A stretch of DNA of 64,000 bases from Cloacibacterium caeni (GCF_907163125.1 NZ_OU015319.1:248001-312000); one strand, 5' to 3'. Shown: positions 8,429 through 17,377, numbered from the stretch's first letter. Notes: generated by a model from the letters alone, not told the origin. Made by a program: numbers and translations.

Positions 8429-9169
8429 TTAGTCATCTGCAGATGTTCTCGTTTCTGTTTTAAACACTTGGAAGTTGAAAACAAATGTTCTATTTCTGAA
8501 ACTAAAAGCAGAATAAGCAAAATGTTCATCTCTTGCAAATGCAGCTCTAGAAGGTACTATAATTACGCCTTGTAAGTTGTAGTTATCCGTGTCATTTAAT
8601 TCACAACTTTGGAAATTTTTAATCGCTTCCTGGAAACCTTCCATTTCATAGAATGCTCTGGTTTTAGTCGTGCTATTGTCTGTATTGTATTTGTTTAGAA
8701 CACTTGTTCTTACATGGAAATAAGCAGGGTCTATTTCTGGTGTTCCAGTAGTAATAATAGTGGTTCTAAAAGGATATTTAGAGTCAAATTTCACTACATT
8801 ATCGCTTCCTTTTACAGCTACATACGTGTAAGTGTTGTGCATTAATTTTATTTTATCAGTAGCTACGATGGCTTTTCCATTGGGTGGAGTGTATCTGCTG
8901 ATGTAAATTACTCCAGAATTTAGTTTTACGGGATTGTAATCAGATAGAGGTTTCTCATTATCATCTGTAGTAGAAGTACTGCTAAATGCTACGATATTTC
9001 CTCTAGAATCAAAATAGTTGTCTTTTAAAAATTTTTGAATGGCCTCATCATCATATGTATTCTGAGTTTCTATACTCACTTCTTCTGTAGTGCTGTTATT
9101 GTCATCATCATTATTACATGATGTGATAGCTAAAGAAGCTAAAGCAAGAAACAAAAATATTTTTTTCAT
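8429..9169 (-). CDS. Lipoprotein with degenerate FKBP-like domain
   Basis: 246 residues starting with a lipoprotein signal (MKKIFLFLALASLAITSC), an Asn/Asp-rich linker (NNDDDNNSTTEE), then a mixed domain. The C-terminal part (GFQEAIKNFQSCELN...GVIIVPSRAAFA...RNRTFVFNFQVF) follows the order of an FKBP prolyl isomerase, where the family has GxxEGL, IIPxxLAYG and PxNSTLxFxVEL. The aromatic active-site pattern is not kept, so catalysis is doubtful. Lipid-anchored FKBPs such as GldI occur in the gliding machinery of this group; a link here is only inference. Single gene with its own promoter-like TACTTTTG and terminator. Confidence 0.6.
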   Translation of the reverse strand: MKKIFLFLALASLAITSCNNDDDNNSTTEEVSIETQNTYDDEAIQKFLKDNYFDSRGNIVAFSSTSTTDDNEKPLSDYNPVKLNSGVIYISRYTPPNGKAIVATDKIKLMHNTYTYVAVKGSDNVVKFDSKYPFRTTIITTGTPEIDPAYFHVRTSVLNKYNTDNSTTKTRAFYEMEGFQEAIKNFQSCELNDTDNYNLQGVIIVPSRAAFARDEHFAYSAFSFRNRTFVFNFQVFKTETRTSADD

Positions 9170-9225
9170 AAGTTTTTTATCCTTTAGATTTGTTTAATTA
9201 AATTGCTCGATATTTTCAATAACTG

Positions 9226-9233
9226 CAAAAGTA
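9226..9233 (-). promoter_or_regulatory. -7 element before the FKBP-like lipoprotein gene
   Basis: On the minus strand TACTTTTG fits TAnnTTTG, 56 bases before the ATG at 9169. No clear -33 TTG. Confidence 0.4.
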
Positions 9234-9243
9234 TAAATAAATT

Positions 9244-9675
9244 ATGAGAATTGATAAATTTTTATGGAGTATTAGGTTTTACAAAACAAGAAATATCGCG
9301 GCCGAAGAAATTAAGAAAAATAGAGTTTCTATAGGAGAAAACACTGTAAAATCTTCCAAAGAAGTAAAAGAAGGAGACATTATCAAGATAAGAAAAAATC
9401 AAATCGACTATAAAATTAAGGTTTTACAAATTCCCAAAAGTAGAATAGGAGCCAAATTAGTTGCCCTTCATGTAGCAGACATGACCGAGAAAGAGCAATA
9501 TGAATTGCTAAAACTCAGAAAAATGTCTCAGGATTATTATCGTACCAAAGGAGAAGGAAGGCCAACCAAAAAAGACAGAAGAGATATGGATGATTTCTTA
9601 GAAACAGACCATGATGAAACTTCTATGACAGAAGATGATTGGGATTCTTTCTTTAAGGATGTAGCTGAAGAATAG
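9244..9675 (+). CDS. S4-domain RNA-binding protein (Hsp15/RqcP-like)
   Basis: Small cytoplasmic RNA-binding protein, 143 residues. The S4 fold spans about residues 1-70 (MRIDKFLWSIRFYKTR, then VSIGENTVKSSKEVKEGD). The tail is charged (KGEGRPTKKDRRDMDDFLE), typical of HslR/Hsp15. Family knowledge: Hsp15 and RqcP bind stalled 50S subunits carrying peptidyl-tRNA and help ribosome quality control. It overlaps the converging aroK by 23 bases at the 3' ends, so the transcripts are mutually antisense there. Confidence 0.85.
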   Translation: MRIDKFLWSIRFYKTRNIAAEEIKKNRVSIGENTVKSSKEVKEGDIIKIRKNQIDYKIKVLQIPKSRIGAKLVALHVADMTEKEQYELLKLRKMSQDYYRTKGEGRPTKKDRRDMDDFLETDHDETSMTEDDWDSFFKDVAEE

Positions 9676-10174
9676 TAGTGATTTCCGCTACTATTTCTTC
9701 TGGCGTTTTATGGTTGGTATCTACAACGTATTGTGCTTTATTGTAAAAAATATTTCTCTCAAAAAGGTGTTTGGCGATAAATTCTGGTAAATCTTCGTCA
9801 CTTATTCTCGCAATTAGTGGTCTTTTTTCTTTTTGTTTAGATAATCTTTGAACCAGTGTGCCAATATTTGCTCTGAGATAAATGGTGATAGAATTATTAT
9901 TAAGGATTTCCATGTTATTATAATACACAGGAGTACCACCACCTAGACTGATGATGCAATTTTCTTGGGTTGCAAGTAGCTCTTCCAAAGTTTCTTTTTC
10001 TGACTTTCTAAAGTAGATTTCACCCTTTTTTTCAAAAATTTCGGGTATAGTCATGTTTTTTTTCTTAGAAATTTCTTTGTCGAGGTCAAAAATTTTAAAA
10101 TTTATTTTTTCTCCCAATATTTTGGAAATGTGAGATTTACCGCTTCCCATGTAGCCTACAAGTGAAATAATCAT
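9653..10174 (-). CDS. aroK: Shikimate kinase
   Basis: Phosphorylates shikimate at the 3-hydroxyl with ATP in aromatic amino-acid synthesis. Motifs: Walker A GYMGSGKS, the shikimate-binding FDLD, FRKSE, GGGTP, and lid residues RPLI. I take the ATG at 10174 as start because it puts the P-loop strand MIISLVGYMG at the N-terminus. A GTG start 15 bases upstream is possible. The length (173) is normal. The last 23 bases overlap the S4 gene on the other strand. Confidence 0.93.
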   Translation of the reverse strand: MIISLVGYMGSGKSHISKILGEKINFKIFDLDKEISKKKNMTIPEIFEKKGEIYFRKSEKETLEELLATQENCIISLGGGTPVYYNNMEILNNNSITIYLRANIGTLVQRLSKQKEKRPLIARISDEDLPEFIAKHLFERNIFYNKAQYVVDTNHKTPEEIVAEITTILQLHP

Positions 10175-10206
10175 AATTTTATTTTGCACAAAGTTCTTAA
10201 AAAATT

Positions 10207-10235
10207 TTGAGAATTTAAAAAAAGGCGTATCTTTG
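10207..10235 (+). promoter_or_regulatory. Promoter of the tRNA cluster
   Basis: TTG (10207-10209), 18 bases, then TATCTTTG (10228-10235): a full match to the Bacteroidota -33/-7 promoter. It lies 28 bases before the first tRNA and is divergent from aroK. Confidence 0.75.
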
Positions 10236-10263
10236 CACCACTTTTTAACAGAGATGTTAAGGA

Positions 10264-10336
10264 GACCTGGTAGCTCAGCTGGTAGAGCAATACACTTTTA
10301 ATGTATGGGTCCTGGGTTCGAATCCCAGCCAGGTCA
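10264..10336 (+). tRNA. tRNA-Lys (anticodon TTT)
   Basis: 7-bp acceptor stem GACCTGG / CCAGGTC with discriminator A, D-loop AGCTCAGCTGGTAGAGC, anticodon loop CTTTTAA on the stem ATACA/TGTAT, and T-arm CTGGGTTCGAATCCCAG. No encoded CCA. Identical to the copy at 10500-10572. Confidence 0.97.
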
Positions 10337-10344
10337 CAACAAAA

Positions 10345-10372
10345 TTCCGTATACCCTTTACGGATTTTTTTT
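10345..10372 (+). terminator. Terminator-like hairpin between tRNA-Lys and tRNA-Leu
   Basis: TCCGTA / TACGGA with a 7-base loop followed by eight T, touching the first base of tRNA-Leu. It could end the first tRNA transcript partially or serve as a processing signal. Its position inside a tRNA cluster makes full termination doubtful. Confidence 0.5.
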
Positions 10373-10455
10373 GCCTACGTGGTGAAATTGGTAGACACGC
10401 CATCTTGAGGGGGTGGTTTCCTAAGGATGTGCTGGTTCGAGTCCAGTCGTAGGCA
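10373..10455 (+). tRNA. tRNA-Leu (anticodon GAG)
   Basis: 83 nt with acceptor stem GCCTACG / CGTAGGC, anticodon loop TTGAGGG on CCATC/GGTGG, a long class II variable arm and T-arm CTGGTTCGAGTCCAG. Discriminator A; no encoded CCA. Confidence 0.96.
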
Positions 10456-10499
10456 CGAAGAGCAAAAAATAAAAACTTAGAAATTTTTTAAATTTCAAA

Positions 10500-10572
10500 G
10501 ACCTGGTAGCTCAGCTGGTAGAGCAATACACTTTTAATGTATGGGTCCTGGGTTCGAATCCCAGCCAGGTCA
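10500..10572 (+). tRNA. tRNA-Lys (anticodon TTT), second copy
   Basis: Base-for-base identical to the tRNA at 10264-10336, including the discriminator, so the cluster reads Lys-Leu-Lys. Confidence 0.97.
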
Positions 10573-10624
10573 CAATTTACGAAAGTAAATTTTTTTCATA
10601 TTAATATTTTGTGATTTGGTGTTT

Positions 10625-10661
10625 AAAAGCCTTCAAGGTAACTTGAAGGCTTTTTATTTTT
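10625..10661. terminator. Bidirectional terminator between tRNAs and panC
   Basis: 13-bp perfect arms (AAAAGCCTTCAAG / CTTGAAGGCTTTT) with loop GTAA. There are T-runs downstream on the plus strand and A-rich DNA upstream, so it can stop both the tRNA transcript and the converging panC transcript. Confidence 0.85.
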
Positions 10662-10662
10662 T

Positions 10663-11505
10663 TTATCCTAAATGCATATTGTCTATTAATCTTACCGTGT
10701 CTGCATACGCTACTATAAATGCTCTGTATTTTTTATCTTCATCTATAGCATTTGCTTCTTTAAGCATTTCTTCATCTGCAATTACAAAATACTCTAACTC
10801 AAAATTAGAATTTCTAAAAATTTCTAGTACTCTTAGTTTTATTTCTTCTACAGAAAGCACTTTAAACCACTCTTTTGCTTTTACAAGTGTTTCGTAGATG
10901 ATTGTTGCTTCTTTTCTTTGGGTTTCAGTAAGTCTTACATTTCTAGAGCTCATGGCAAGTCCATCTTCTTCTCTTAAAGTAGGAACTCCGTGAATTTTTA
11001 CGGGTAGTTTTGATTTTTCTACCATTTTTTTGATAATGGCTAATTGTTGATAATCTTTTTCGCCAAAGTAAGCATTGTGGGGTTGTACTTGTCTGAAAAG
11101 TTCTTCTACGATGGTTCCTACTCCGTCAAAATGACCAGGTCTGTATTTGCCTTCCATTTCATTTTCTAAACCATCAAAATTATATTTTTTACTGTTCAGT
11201 CCATCTGGATACATTTCTTCTACATTAGGAACATAAACAGCGTCTACACCTGCTTTTTCTAAAAGTTCTAAGTCTTTTTCTAAGGTTTTCGGGTATTTTT
11301 GAAAATCATCTGGATTATTAAATTGGGTAGGATTTACAAAAATGGAAGAAATAACTTCGTCATTTTCTTTTTTGGCTGCTTTGTAAAGAGAAAGGTGACC
11401 TTGGTGAAGTGCGCCCATGGTTGGTGCAAAACCTATCTTTTTGCCCATTTCTCTCTGTCTTTCAACATAATCAATCAGTGTTTTTTTGCTTTTCAGAACT
11501 TTCAT
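10663..11505 (-). CDS. panC: Pantothenate synthetase
   Basis: Joins pantoate and beta-alanine with ATP in vitamin B5 and CoA synthesis. The family landmarks are all there: APTMGALHQGHLSL (HIGH-type), SIFVNPTQFN, PGHFDGVGTIV, FGEKDYQQL and the KMSKS-like SSRNVRL. At 280 residues it is normal. Placement opposite the short glycogen-synthase-like gene, DUF4270 and glmS is a conserved order that I know from Flavobacteriia. Confidence 0.96.
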   Translation of the reverse strand: MKVLKSKKTLIDYVERQREMGKKIGFAPTMGALHQGHLSLYKAAKKENDEVISSIFVNPTQFNNPDDFQKYPKTLEKDLELLEKAGVDAVYVPNVEEMYPDGLNSKKYNFDGLENEMEGKYRPGHFDGVGTIVEELFRQVQPHNAYFGEKDYQQLAIIKKMVEKSKLPVKIHGVPTLREEDGLAMSSRNVRLTETQRKEATIIYETLVKAKEWFKVLSVEEIKLRVLEIFRNSNFELEYFVIADEEMLKEANAIDEDKKYRAFIVAYADTVRLIDNMHLG

Positions 11506-11570
11506 AAAAATTGTATTTAGGGTAAAGTTATAAAAAATTGTTAATTAAAAGAAATTCGGTTATTTTTTTG

Positions 11571-11578
11571 TATTTTTG
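11571..11578 (+). promoter_or_regulatory. -7 element before the glycogen-synthase-like gene
   Basis: TATTTTTG matches TAnnTTTG, 39 bases before the ATG at 11618. No good -33 TTG at the expected distance. Confidence 0.5.
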
Positions 11579-11617
11579 CATAATTAACCGTCTTTGTATA
11601 GAGAAGAAAAAAATATT

Positions 11618-12388
11618 ATGCCGAATCAAAAGATTTTATACGTCACCACAGAGATGTTTCCATATCAGGAAGATAGTAATATGGCGATGATGGTGAACAA
11701 GATGGCACTGAAGATGCACCAAGAAGGCAATGACGTAAGAGTTTTTATGCCGAGATTTGGATTTATCAGCGAGAGAAAATTTCAGTTGCATGAAGTGATT
11801 AGATTATCTGGAATGAATATCATTATCAATGATTTAGACCAGCCTTTAATCATAAAAGTTGCTTCTTTGCCAGGGGAAAGATTGCAGGTTTATTTCATAG
11901 ATAATGAAGAATATTTCAAGAGAAAACAATATTATCAGGATGAAGAAAATCAACCGTTTGATGATAATGATGAGCGAGCAATTTTCTTTGCAAGAGGTGT
12001 AATCGAAACCATTAAAAAACTAAATTGGGTTCCAGATATTATCCATTTTAATGGATGGATGGCGTCATTTATCCCGATTTACCTTAAAAATTACTATAAG
12101 ACAGATTCTTATTTTAACGATACTCAACTTGTACTTTCTGTGTACAATGAAAAAGATTTATCTCTAGGTGACAATATTACTGAAAAATTAAAGTTTGATA
12201 ATATTGAAAACCTTAAAGCATTAGAAGAACCTACCATCCAAAGTTTTGTAATAGAAAGTATGAATTTGGTAGATACTATTGTAAAAGGAGATGAATTTTT
12301 AGAAGAAAAACTAGACAAAGCCTTTGAAGAATCTAAAACACCTAAAAACGAATATGTAGACGGCGGTTCTATAAGCGAAATTTACTAA
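11618..12388 (+). CDS. Glycogen/starch synthase-like protein, N-terminal domain only
   Basis: 256 residues from the ATG at 11618. It resembles the N-terminal Rossmann domain of GT5 glycogen synthases: KILYVTTEMFPYQED at the start, GNDVRVFMPRFG, ERAIFFARGVIETIKKL and PDIIHFNGWMASFIPI. The ADP-glucose-binding KxGG-type loop is missing from the N-terminus (EDSNMAM instead) and the whole C-terminal GT-B domain is absent, so it cannot be an ordinary synthase. The gene sits just before DUF4270 and glmS. Role unknown; possibly a regulatory or sugar-binding relic. Confidence 0.7.
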   Translation: MPNQKILYVTTEMFPYQEDSNMAMMVNKMALKMHQEGNDVRVFMPRFGFISERKFQLHEVIRLSGMNIIINDLDQPLIIKVASLPGERLQVYFIDNEEYFKRKQYYQDEENQPFDDNDERAIFFARGVIETIKKLNWVPDIIHFNGWMASFIPIYLKNYYKTDSYFNDTQLVLSVYNEKDLSLGDNITEKLKFDNIENLKALEEPTIQSFVIESMNLVDTIVKGDEFLEEKLDKAFEESKTPKNEYVDGGSISEIY

Positions 12389-12413
12389 TCACAAATCACA
12401 TATAATTACTTAA

Positions 12414-13955
12414 ATGATAAAAGAAATTCAGAATATCTTTAGGCTATTTTTTATTTTATTTTCGGGAGCTGCTATTACAGTAGCTTGTGAATCTGAGCCA
12501 GACGAATTAGGAATGCAATTTTTCCAAAACGGTACAGCTCAAGGAACGGAAGCAAGTTTCGATGTAGTAGCCTATAATGTTTATAATAATGATGCGCTAG
12601 AAGCAGATAATGATAAACTTTCAGAAGCAACTTTAGGTGCCTTTGATGAGTCTAACTTCGGGATGCAGAAATCATCGTATGTTACCCAAGTAAGATTATC
12701 TTCTTATGATCCAGATTTTGGCGCTAATGCTGTAGTAGATTCTGTAGTTTTACAGATGAAACCTCTTTACCAAACTGCAACCGATTCTGTAGTGACTAAA
12801 ACTTACGAAGATTATGTACATTCAGATAATATCGCTGCAAAAAAAGTAGTAACGAGTTATCCTATTAAAAAATACGGAAAAGCGAAAAGAAATTTTACCA
12901 TCAACGTACATGAAGTTACAGATTTCTTATATTCTACAGAAACTAACTTTTATTCTAATCAACAAGTTAATACAGGAACTTTATTAGGAACTAAATCTTT
13001 TGATGGATTCATTAGATCTATTAAAATTACCAAAGACTCTGATAATTCTGAATTATTCAGCAGAGATGCAGGTTTAAGAATACCTTTAGATAAAGATTTT
13101 TTTCAATCTAAAATTATTGATAAAAAAGGTTCTTTTGAACTAAAAGATGTTGCAAGTTTTATTAGATATTTTAGAGGATTAAAGCTTTCTGTAGCAGAAA
13201 ATGATGGTTATATTTTTAATTTCAATCCAAATGAATTATCAGTAACTATTTATTATAAATATGATAAAACAGAGAATAGTACTACCACAAGAACTCAAGG
13301 AAGTTATACACTAGATTTAGGTTCATCGAATGTTCATTTTAATCAAATTCAATATAATAGAAGTAATACATTTGTAAACCATGTTCCTAGTACTCCAAAT
13401 ACTAATGGTGATACTAAACTTTTCCTTCAAGGCATGGGAGGACCAGGCGCAGAAATTTTAATTCCTGATGCTACTATTGCACAACTAAAGAATTTATACA
13501 AAAATGAAAAGGTAGGATTACTTTCTGCTAAAATTAGACTGTATTCTGATGGTTCATTATGGAATAGTTCTTACTCAAAACCAGATACATTTACACCTGT
13601 TGTCAAAACAGTAGACACGGATAATAAAGTCACATATTCATTTTTCCCAGATAAAGATGTTTTTGCTTATTCAGGTGTTTACAAAATGGTAAAAGGCGTA
13701 GATTTAGATAAAAATCCTGCTTACTATGAAATAAGTATTACTCAGTTTGTTAAAAATATTATAGAAAAGGAAGAAGCGAATAAACCTATTTCTATTAATA
13801 TAGGAAGCTTTCAAACTTCTAGTTCAACCGGAGCTCTTTTAGGAACAGAATATACAACTAAAGCGTATACTCCGAATAGAATTGTTTTAGTAGGATCTGA
13901 TGCTAATAATACTCAATATAAGGCTCAATTAAAAATAATTTACTCAAAAAAATAA
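12414..13955 (+). CDS. DUF4270 family lipoprotein
   Basis: 513 residues with an N-terminal lipoprotein signal (LFFILFSGAAITVAC) followed by ESEPDELGMQFF, the typical opening of DUF4270 proteins. The body is beta-rich, with YVTQVRLSSYDPDFGANAVVDS and a C-terminal ITQFVKNIIEKEE / PNRIVLVGSD segment. It is probably surface or periplasmic. It lies 25 bases after the preceding gene and 6 before glmS, so the three form an operon. No biochemical function is known to me; the tie to glmS suggests a role in the envelope. Confidence 0.8.
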   Translation: MIKEIQNIFRLFFILFSGAAITVACESEPDELGMQFFQNGTAQGTEASFDVVAYNVYNNDALEADNDKLSEATLGAFDESNFGMQKSSYVTQVRLSSYDPDFGANAVVDSVVLQMKPLYQTATDSVVTKTYEDYVHSDNIAAKKVVTSYPIKKYGKAKRNFTINVHEVTDFLYSTETNFYSNQQVNTGTLLGTKSFDGFIRSIKITKDSDNSELFSRDAGLRIPLDKDFFQSKIIDKKGSFELKDVASFIRYFRGLKLSVAENDGYIFNFNPNELSVTIYYKYDKTENSTTTRTQGSYTLDLGSSNVHFNQIQYNRSNTFVNHVPSTPNTNGDTKLFLQGMGGPGAEILIPDATIAQLKNLYKNEKVGLLSAKIRLYSDGSLWNSSYSKPDTFTPVVKTVDTDNKVTYSFFPDKDVFAYSGVYKMVKGVDLDKNPAYYEISITQFVKNIIEKEEANKPISINIGSFQTSSSTGALLGTEYTTKAYTPNRIVLVGSDANNTQYKAQLKIIYSKK

Positions 13956-13961
13956 ATAACT

Positions 13962-15812
13962 ATGTGCGGAATTGTAGGTTATACAGGTTTTCAAGACGCT
14001 TATGATATCGTTATCAACGGCTTGAGAAGATTAGAATATAGAGGTTATGATAGTGCAGGAATTGTACTAGAAGATACAAATAATAGCTTCGAAGTTAAAA
14101 AAACAAAGGGTAAAGTTTCTGATTTAGTAGAAATTTCTGAGAATCTAAAAGCAACTTCTCATGTAGGAATGGGACATACAAGATGGGCCACTCACGGTGT
14201 TCCTAGCGATAGAAATTCTCACCCACATGTTTCAAATGATGGCAAAATTGCTCTTGTACATAATGGTATTATCGAAAATTATGATACGATTAAGACTATG
14301 CTTATAGGCAAAGGATTTACCTTTTCTTCTGAAACAGATACAGAAGTTCTTGTAAATCTTATCCAATATATATTAGATACCCAAAAAATTAATTTTTCCG
14401 AAGCAGTAAGATATGCTCTAAACGAAGTTTATGGGGCGTATGCAATTACTGTAATGCACAAGGATTATCCTGGCGTTTTAGTTGTAGGAAGACTAGGTTC
14501 TCCGCTTGCTATTGGTTTAGGAGATAAAGAGTATTTCATCGCATCGGATGCTTCTCCATTTGTGGAATTCACTAAAGAAGCAGTCTATTTAGAAGATGGA
14601 CACATGGCTACTATTTCTCTAGAAAAAGGAGTAGAAATAAGAAGTATAAAAGAAAATGAAATAATAGAACCTGCCATCCAAGAGCTTAAATTATCATTAG
14701 AACAAATAGAAAAAGGAGGTTATGAACATTTCATGCTAAAAGAAATTTTTGAACAGCCAAAATCTATTCAAGATACATTAAGAGGTAGACTACTCGTAAA
14801 TGAAGGCATTATTAAAATGGCCGGAATTTGGGATCACCTTGATAGAATTAATAAAGCAGAAAGAATCATCATCATTGCGTGTGGTACTTCTTGGCATGCT
14901 GGTTTAATCGGAGAATATCTTATCGAAGAATTTGCAAGAATTCCGGTAGAAGTAGAATATGCTTCAGAATTCAGATACAGAAATCCTATCATTACCGAAA
15001 AAGATATCGTAGTAGCTATTTCTCAATCAGGAGAAACTGCAGATTCAATGGCAGCGATTAAATTGGCTAAAGAAAAAGGAGCATTCATCTATGGAATTTG
15101 TAATGTAGTAGATTCATCTATTGCAAGATTCTCAGATGCAGGTTCTTATACTCATGCTGGTCCAGAGATTGGAGTGGCTTCTACCAAAGCATTTACAGCT
15201 CAATTAACAATTTTATCACTTATCGCCCTTAAATTAGGTAAGCATAACGGCAATCTAAGTAATGCAGAGTTTATGAGACTCATCACGGAGTTGGACAATA
15301 TCCCGAAAAAAGTAGAAGAGGTTCTAAAATCTACACATGATTATGTGAAAGAAATTGCACATGATTTTGTGAATTCTACTAATTTCTTATACTTAGGTAG
15401 AGGATTTAATTTTCCTGCAGCATTAGAAGGAGCACTTAAATTGAAAGAGATTTCTTATATTCATGCAGAAGGTTATCCAGCAGCAGAAATGAAACATGGT
15501 CCTATTGCTTTGATAGACGAAAATATGCCAATTGTAATCATTGCTCCTAAAAAAGGTCATTATGATAAAATTGTAAGTAACGTTCAAGAAATTAAAGCCA
15601 GAAAAGGTAAGGTAATCGCTGTGGTAAATTATGGAGATGAGCAAGTAGCTTCAATGGCAGATTATGTAATAGAAATTCCGGAAACTTCAGAATGTTTCTC
15701 TCCAATAGTAGCATCTATTCCGTTACAATTATTAGCTTACTACATTGCCGTTTATAGAGGTGCAAACGTAGACCAACCAAGAAATCTTGCAAAATCTGTA
15801 ACAGTAGAATAA
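13962..15812 (+). CDS. glmS: Glutamine-fructose-6-phosphate aminotransferase
   Basis: Makes glucosamine-6-phosphate for peptidoglycan and LPS. The N-terminal nucleophile Cys is in MCGIVGYTG, the glutaminase domain holds RGYDSAGI, HTRWATHG and HNGIIENY, and two SIS domains follow with ACGTSWHA, SQSGETADS and ASTKAFTAQ. The C-terminus NLAKSVTVE is the typical sugar-site end. At 616 residues it is full length. No ribozyme-like leader is present, because it starts 6 bases after DUF4270. Confidence 0.97.
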   Translation: MCGIVGYTGFQDAYDIVINGLRRLEYRGYDSAGIVLEDTNNSFEVKKTKGKVSDLVEISENLKATSHVGMGHTRWATHGVPSDRNSHPHVSNDGKIALVHNGIIENYDTIKTMLIGKGFTFSSETDTEVLVNLIQYILDTQKINFSEAVRYALNEVYGAYAITVMHKDYPGVLVVGRLGSPLAIGLGDKEYFIASDASPFVEFTKEAVYLEDGHMATISLEKGVEIRSIKENEIIEPAIQELKLSLEQIEKGGYEHFMLKEIFEQPKSIQDTLRGRLLVNEGIIKMAGIWDHLDRINKAERIIIIACGTSWHAGLIGEYLIEEFARIPVEVEYASEFRYRNPIITEKDIVVAISQSGETADSMAAIKLAKEKGAFIYGICNVVDSSIARFSDAGSYTHAGPEIGVASTKAFTAQLTILSLIALKLGKHNGNLSNAEFMRLITELDNIPKKVEEVLKSTHDYVKEIAHDFVNSTNFLYLGRGFNFPAALEGALKLKEISYIHAEGYPAAEMKHGPIALIDENMPIVIIAPKKGHYDKIVSNVQEIKARKGKVIAVVNYGDEQVASMADYVIEIPETSECFSPIVASIPLQLLAYYIAVYRGANVDQPRNLAKSVTVE

Positions 15813-15872
15813 ATTTTTAATCAAATACAAAATATTTTACTTTAATTTTCGTTTAAAAAAAATCTTAAAGAT

Positions 15873-15902
15873 TTGTTAAAAAAAAAATTAATTATATATT
15901 TA
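15873..15902 (+). promoter_or_regulatory. Promoter of the gldKLMN operon
   Basis: TTG (15873-15875), 19 bases, then TATATTTA (15895-15902), one base off TAnnTTTG. The ATG of gldK is 24 bases further on. Confidence 0.6.
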
Positions 15903-15925
15903 CCGCTTTAAACTATAATAGTATA

Positions 15926-17335
15926 ATGAAAAGAATGTTTCTTTTGATGCTTGCAGCATCTTTTGTGGTTTCATGTTCTAAAGGTGGAGGAAGAGCAAGC
16001 TCTGGAAAACCAGACTCTAGAGGAGAATTGGTGCCGAAAGAAAGTAAAAAATCTTTTGTTGCACAAAGACCTTTTGGGATGGTGGCCATTCCAGGTGGTT
16101 CATTCGTGATGGGGCAAGGTGATGCAGATTATACAGGAACTCCAGAAAAAGCGCCACTAAAAACAGTTACCGTTTCTTCATTTTTTATGGATGAATCAGA
16201 GGTAACCAATTCAGAGTACAGACTCTTCGTAAACTATGTAAGAGACTCTATTGCAAGAACATTATTAGCAGAAGCTGCAGGTGATGATACTAATGATGAT
16301 GGAATAGGAAGATATGCTTTTTTAGCAAAAAAGGCGGGCGAAGATGCGAATGCTTACCAGAAGTATTTAGAATCGCAAGGAGACAGAGATGGTTACAATG
16401 ATTCTAAAAAATTAGATTGGAAAGCTCCATTATACTGGAAAACTAGTCAATATCCAGACGATAAATATGCAGAAGTAATGGAATCTCTTTACTTGCCACC
16501 AGCTAAAAGAATTAATAATGAAAGACTTCTAGATACTCAGAAATTAAAATATTCTTATGAGTGGGAAGATATTGCTACAGCTGTAAAAGATAATAACAGA
16601 AGTGCAAAATACCTTAAAAAAGAAAGCATAGCCGTTTATCCAGATACTACAGTTTGGGTTAAAGATTTCAACTATGCTTATAATGAGCCTTTATTTGATA
16701 GATATTTTTGGCATAAAGCATATAAGGATTATCCTGTAGTAGGAGTAACTTGGGATCAAGCAAGAGCTTTTTGTGATTATAAAACGAAAGCAAAAAGAGA
16801 TTATGTAAAATCTGGTAAAAAAAGAGGAGATGCTCCAATGAAATTTAGATTGCCAACAGAAGCAGAATGGGAATATGCTGCAAGAGGTGGTTTAGAAAAT
16901 GCAACTTATCCTTGGGGTGGTCCTTATCTTACAGATGATAGAGGTTGTTATTTAGCAAACTTTAAACCGAAAAGAGGAAATTATATAGAAGACGAAAAGA
17001 AAGGAACATATCCTTATACCGCTCCTGTAAAAAAATTCCATAGAAATGGTTTTGGGCTTTATGATATGGCAGGAAATGTTGCAGAATGGACAGAGTCGCC
17101 TTACAGTAATTCAACCTATCAATTTTCGTCTACTCTGAATCCTTATTTATCAAATCAAGCTTATAGAGAGGTAAAAAAATCTGTGAGAGGAGGTTCTTGG
17201 AAGGATGTAGGTTATCTTTTAATGACAGGATACAGAGATTGGGAAAGAAAAGATTCTGCTAGAAGTTATATAGGTTTTAGAACAATACAAGATATTCCTG
17301 CAGGAACAGTCCAGATTAGAAGAACAAGTAAATAA
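15926..17335 (+). CDS. gldK: Type IX secretion/gliding lipoprotein GldK
   Basis: Outer-membrane lipoprotein (PorK in Porphyromonas) that forms the periplasmic ring with GldN around the secretion channel. It has a lipoprotein signal (MLAASFVVSC) and then an SUMF1/formylglycine-enzyme-like fold with MVAIPGGSFVMGQGD, DESEVTNSEYR, RLPTEAEWEYAARGG, MAGNVAEWTES, SVRGGSWKD and YIGFR. It is not expected to act as an enzyme. First gene of four in the standard gldKLMN order. Confidence 0.95.
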   Translation: MKRMFLLMLAASFVVSCSKGGGRASSGKPDSRGELVPKESKKSFVAQRPFGMVAIPGGSFVMGQGDADYTGTPEKAPLKTVTVSSFFMDESEVTNSEYRLFVNYVRDSIARTLLAEAAGDDTNDDGIGRYAFLAKKAGEDANAYQKYLESQGDRDGYNDSKKLDWKAPLYWKTSQYPDDKYAEVMESLYLPPAKRINNERLLDTQKLKYSYEWEDIATAVKDNNRSAKYLKKESIAVYPDTTVWVKDFNYAYNEPLFDRYFWHKAYKDYPVVGVTWDQARAFCDYKTKAKRDYVKSGKKRGDAPMKFRLPTEAEWEYAARGGLENATYPWGGPYLTDDRGCYLANFKPKRGNYIEDEKKGTYPYTAPVKKFHRNGFGLYDMAGNVAEWTESPYSNSTYQFSSTLNPYLSNQAYREVKKSVRGGSWKDVGYLLMTGYRDWERKDSARSYIGFRTIQDIPAGTVQIRRTSK

Positions 17336-17377
17336 AAATTAAAAACTAAATTATCAAAAACTATAAAAATCAAAGGT

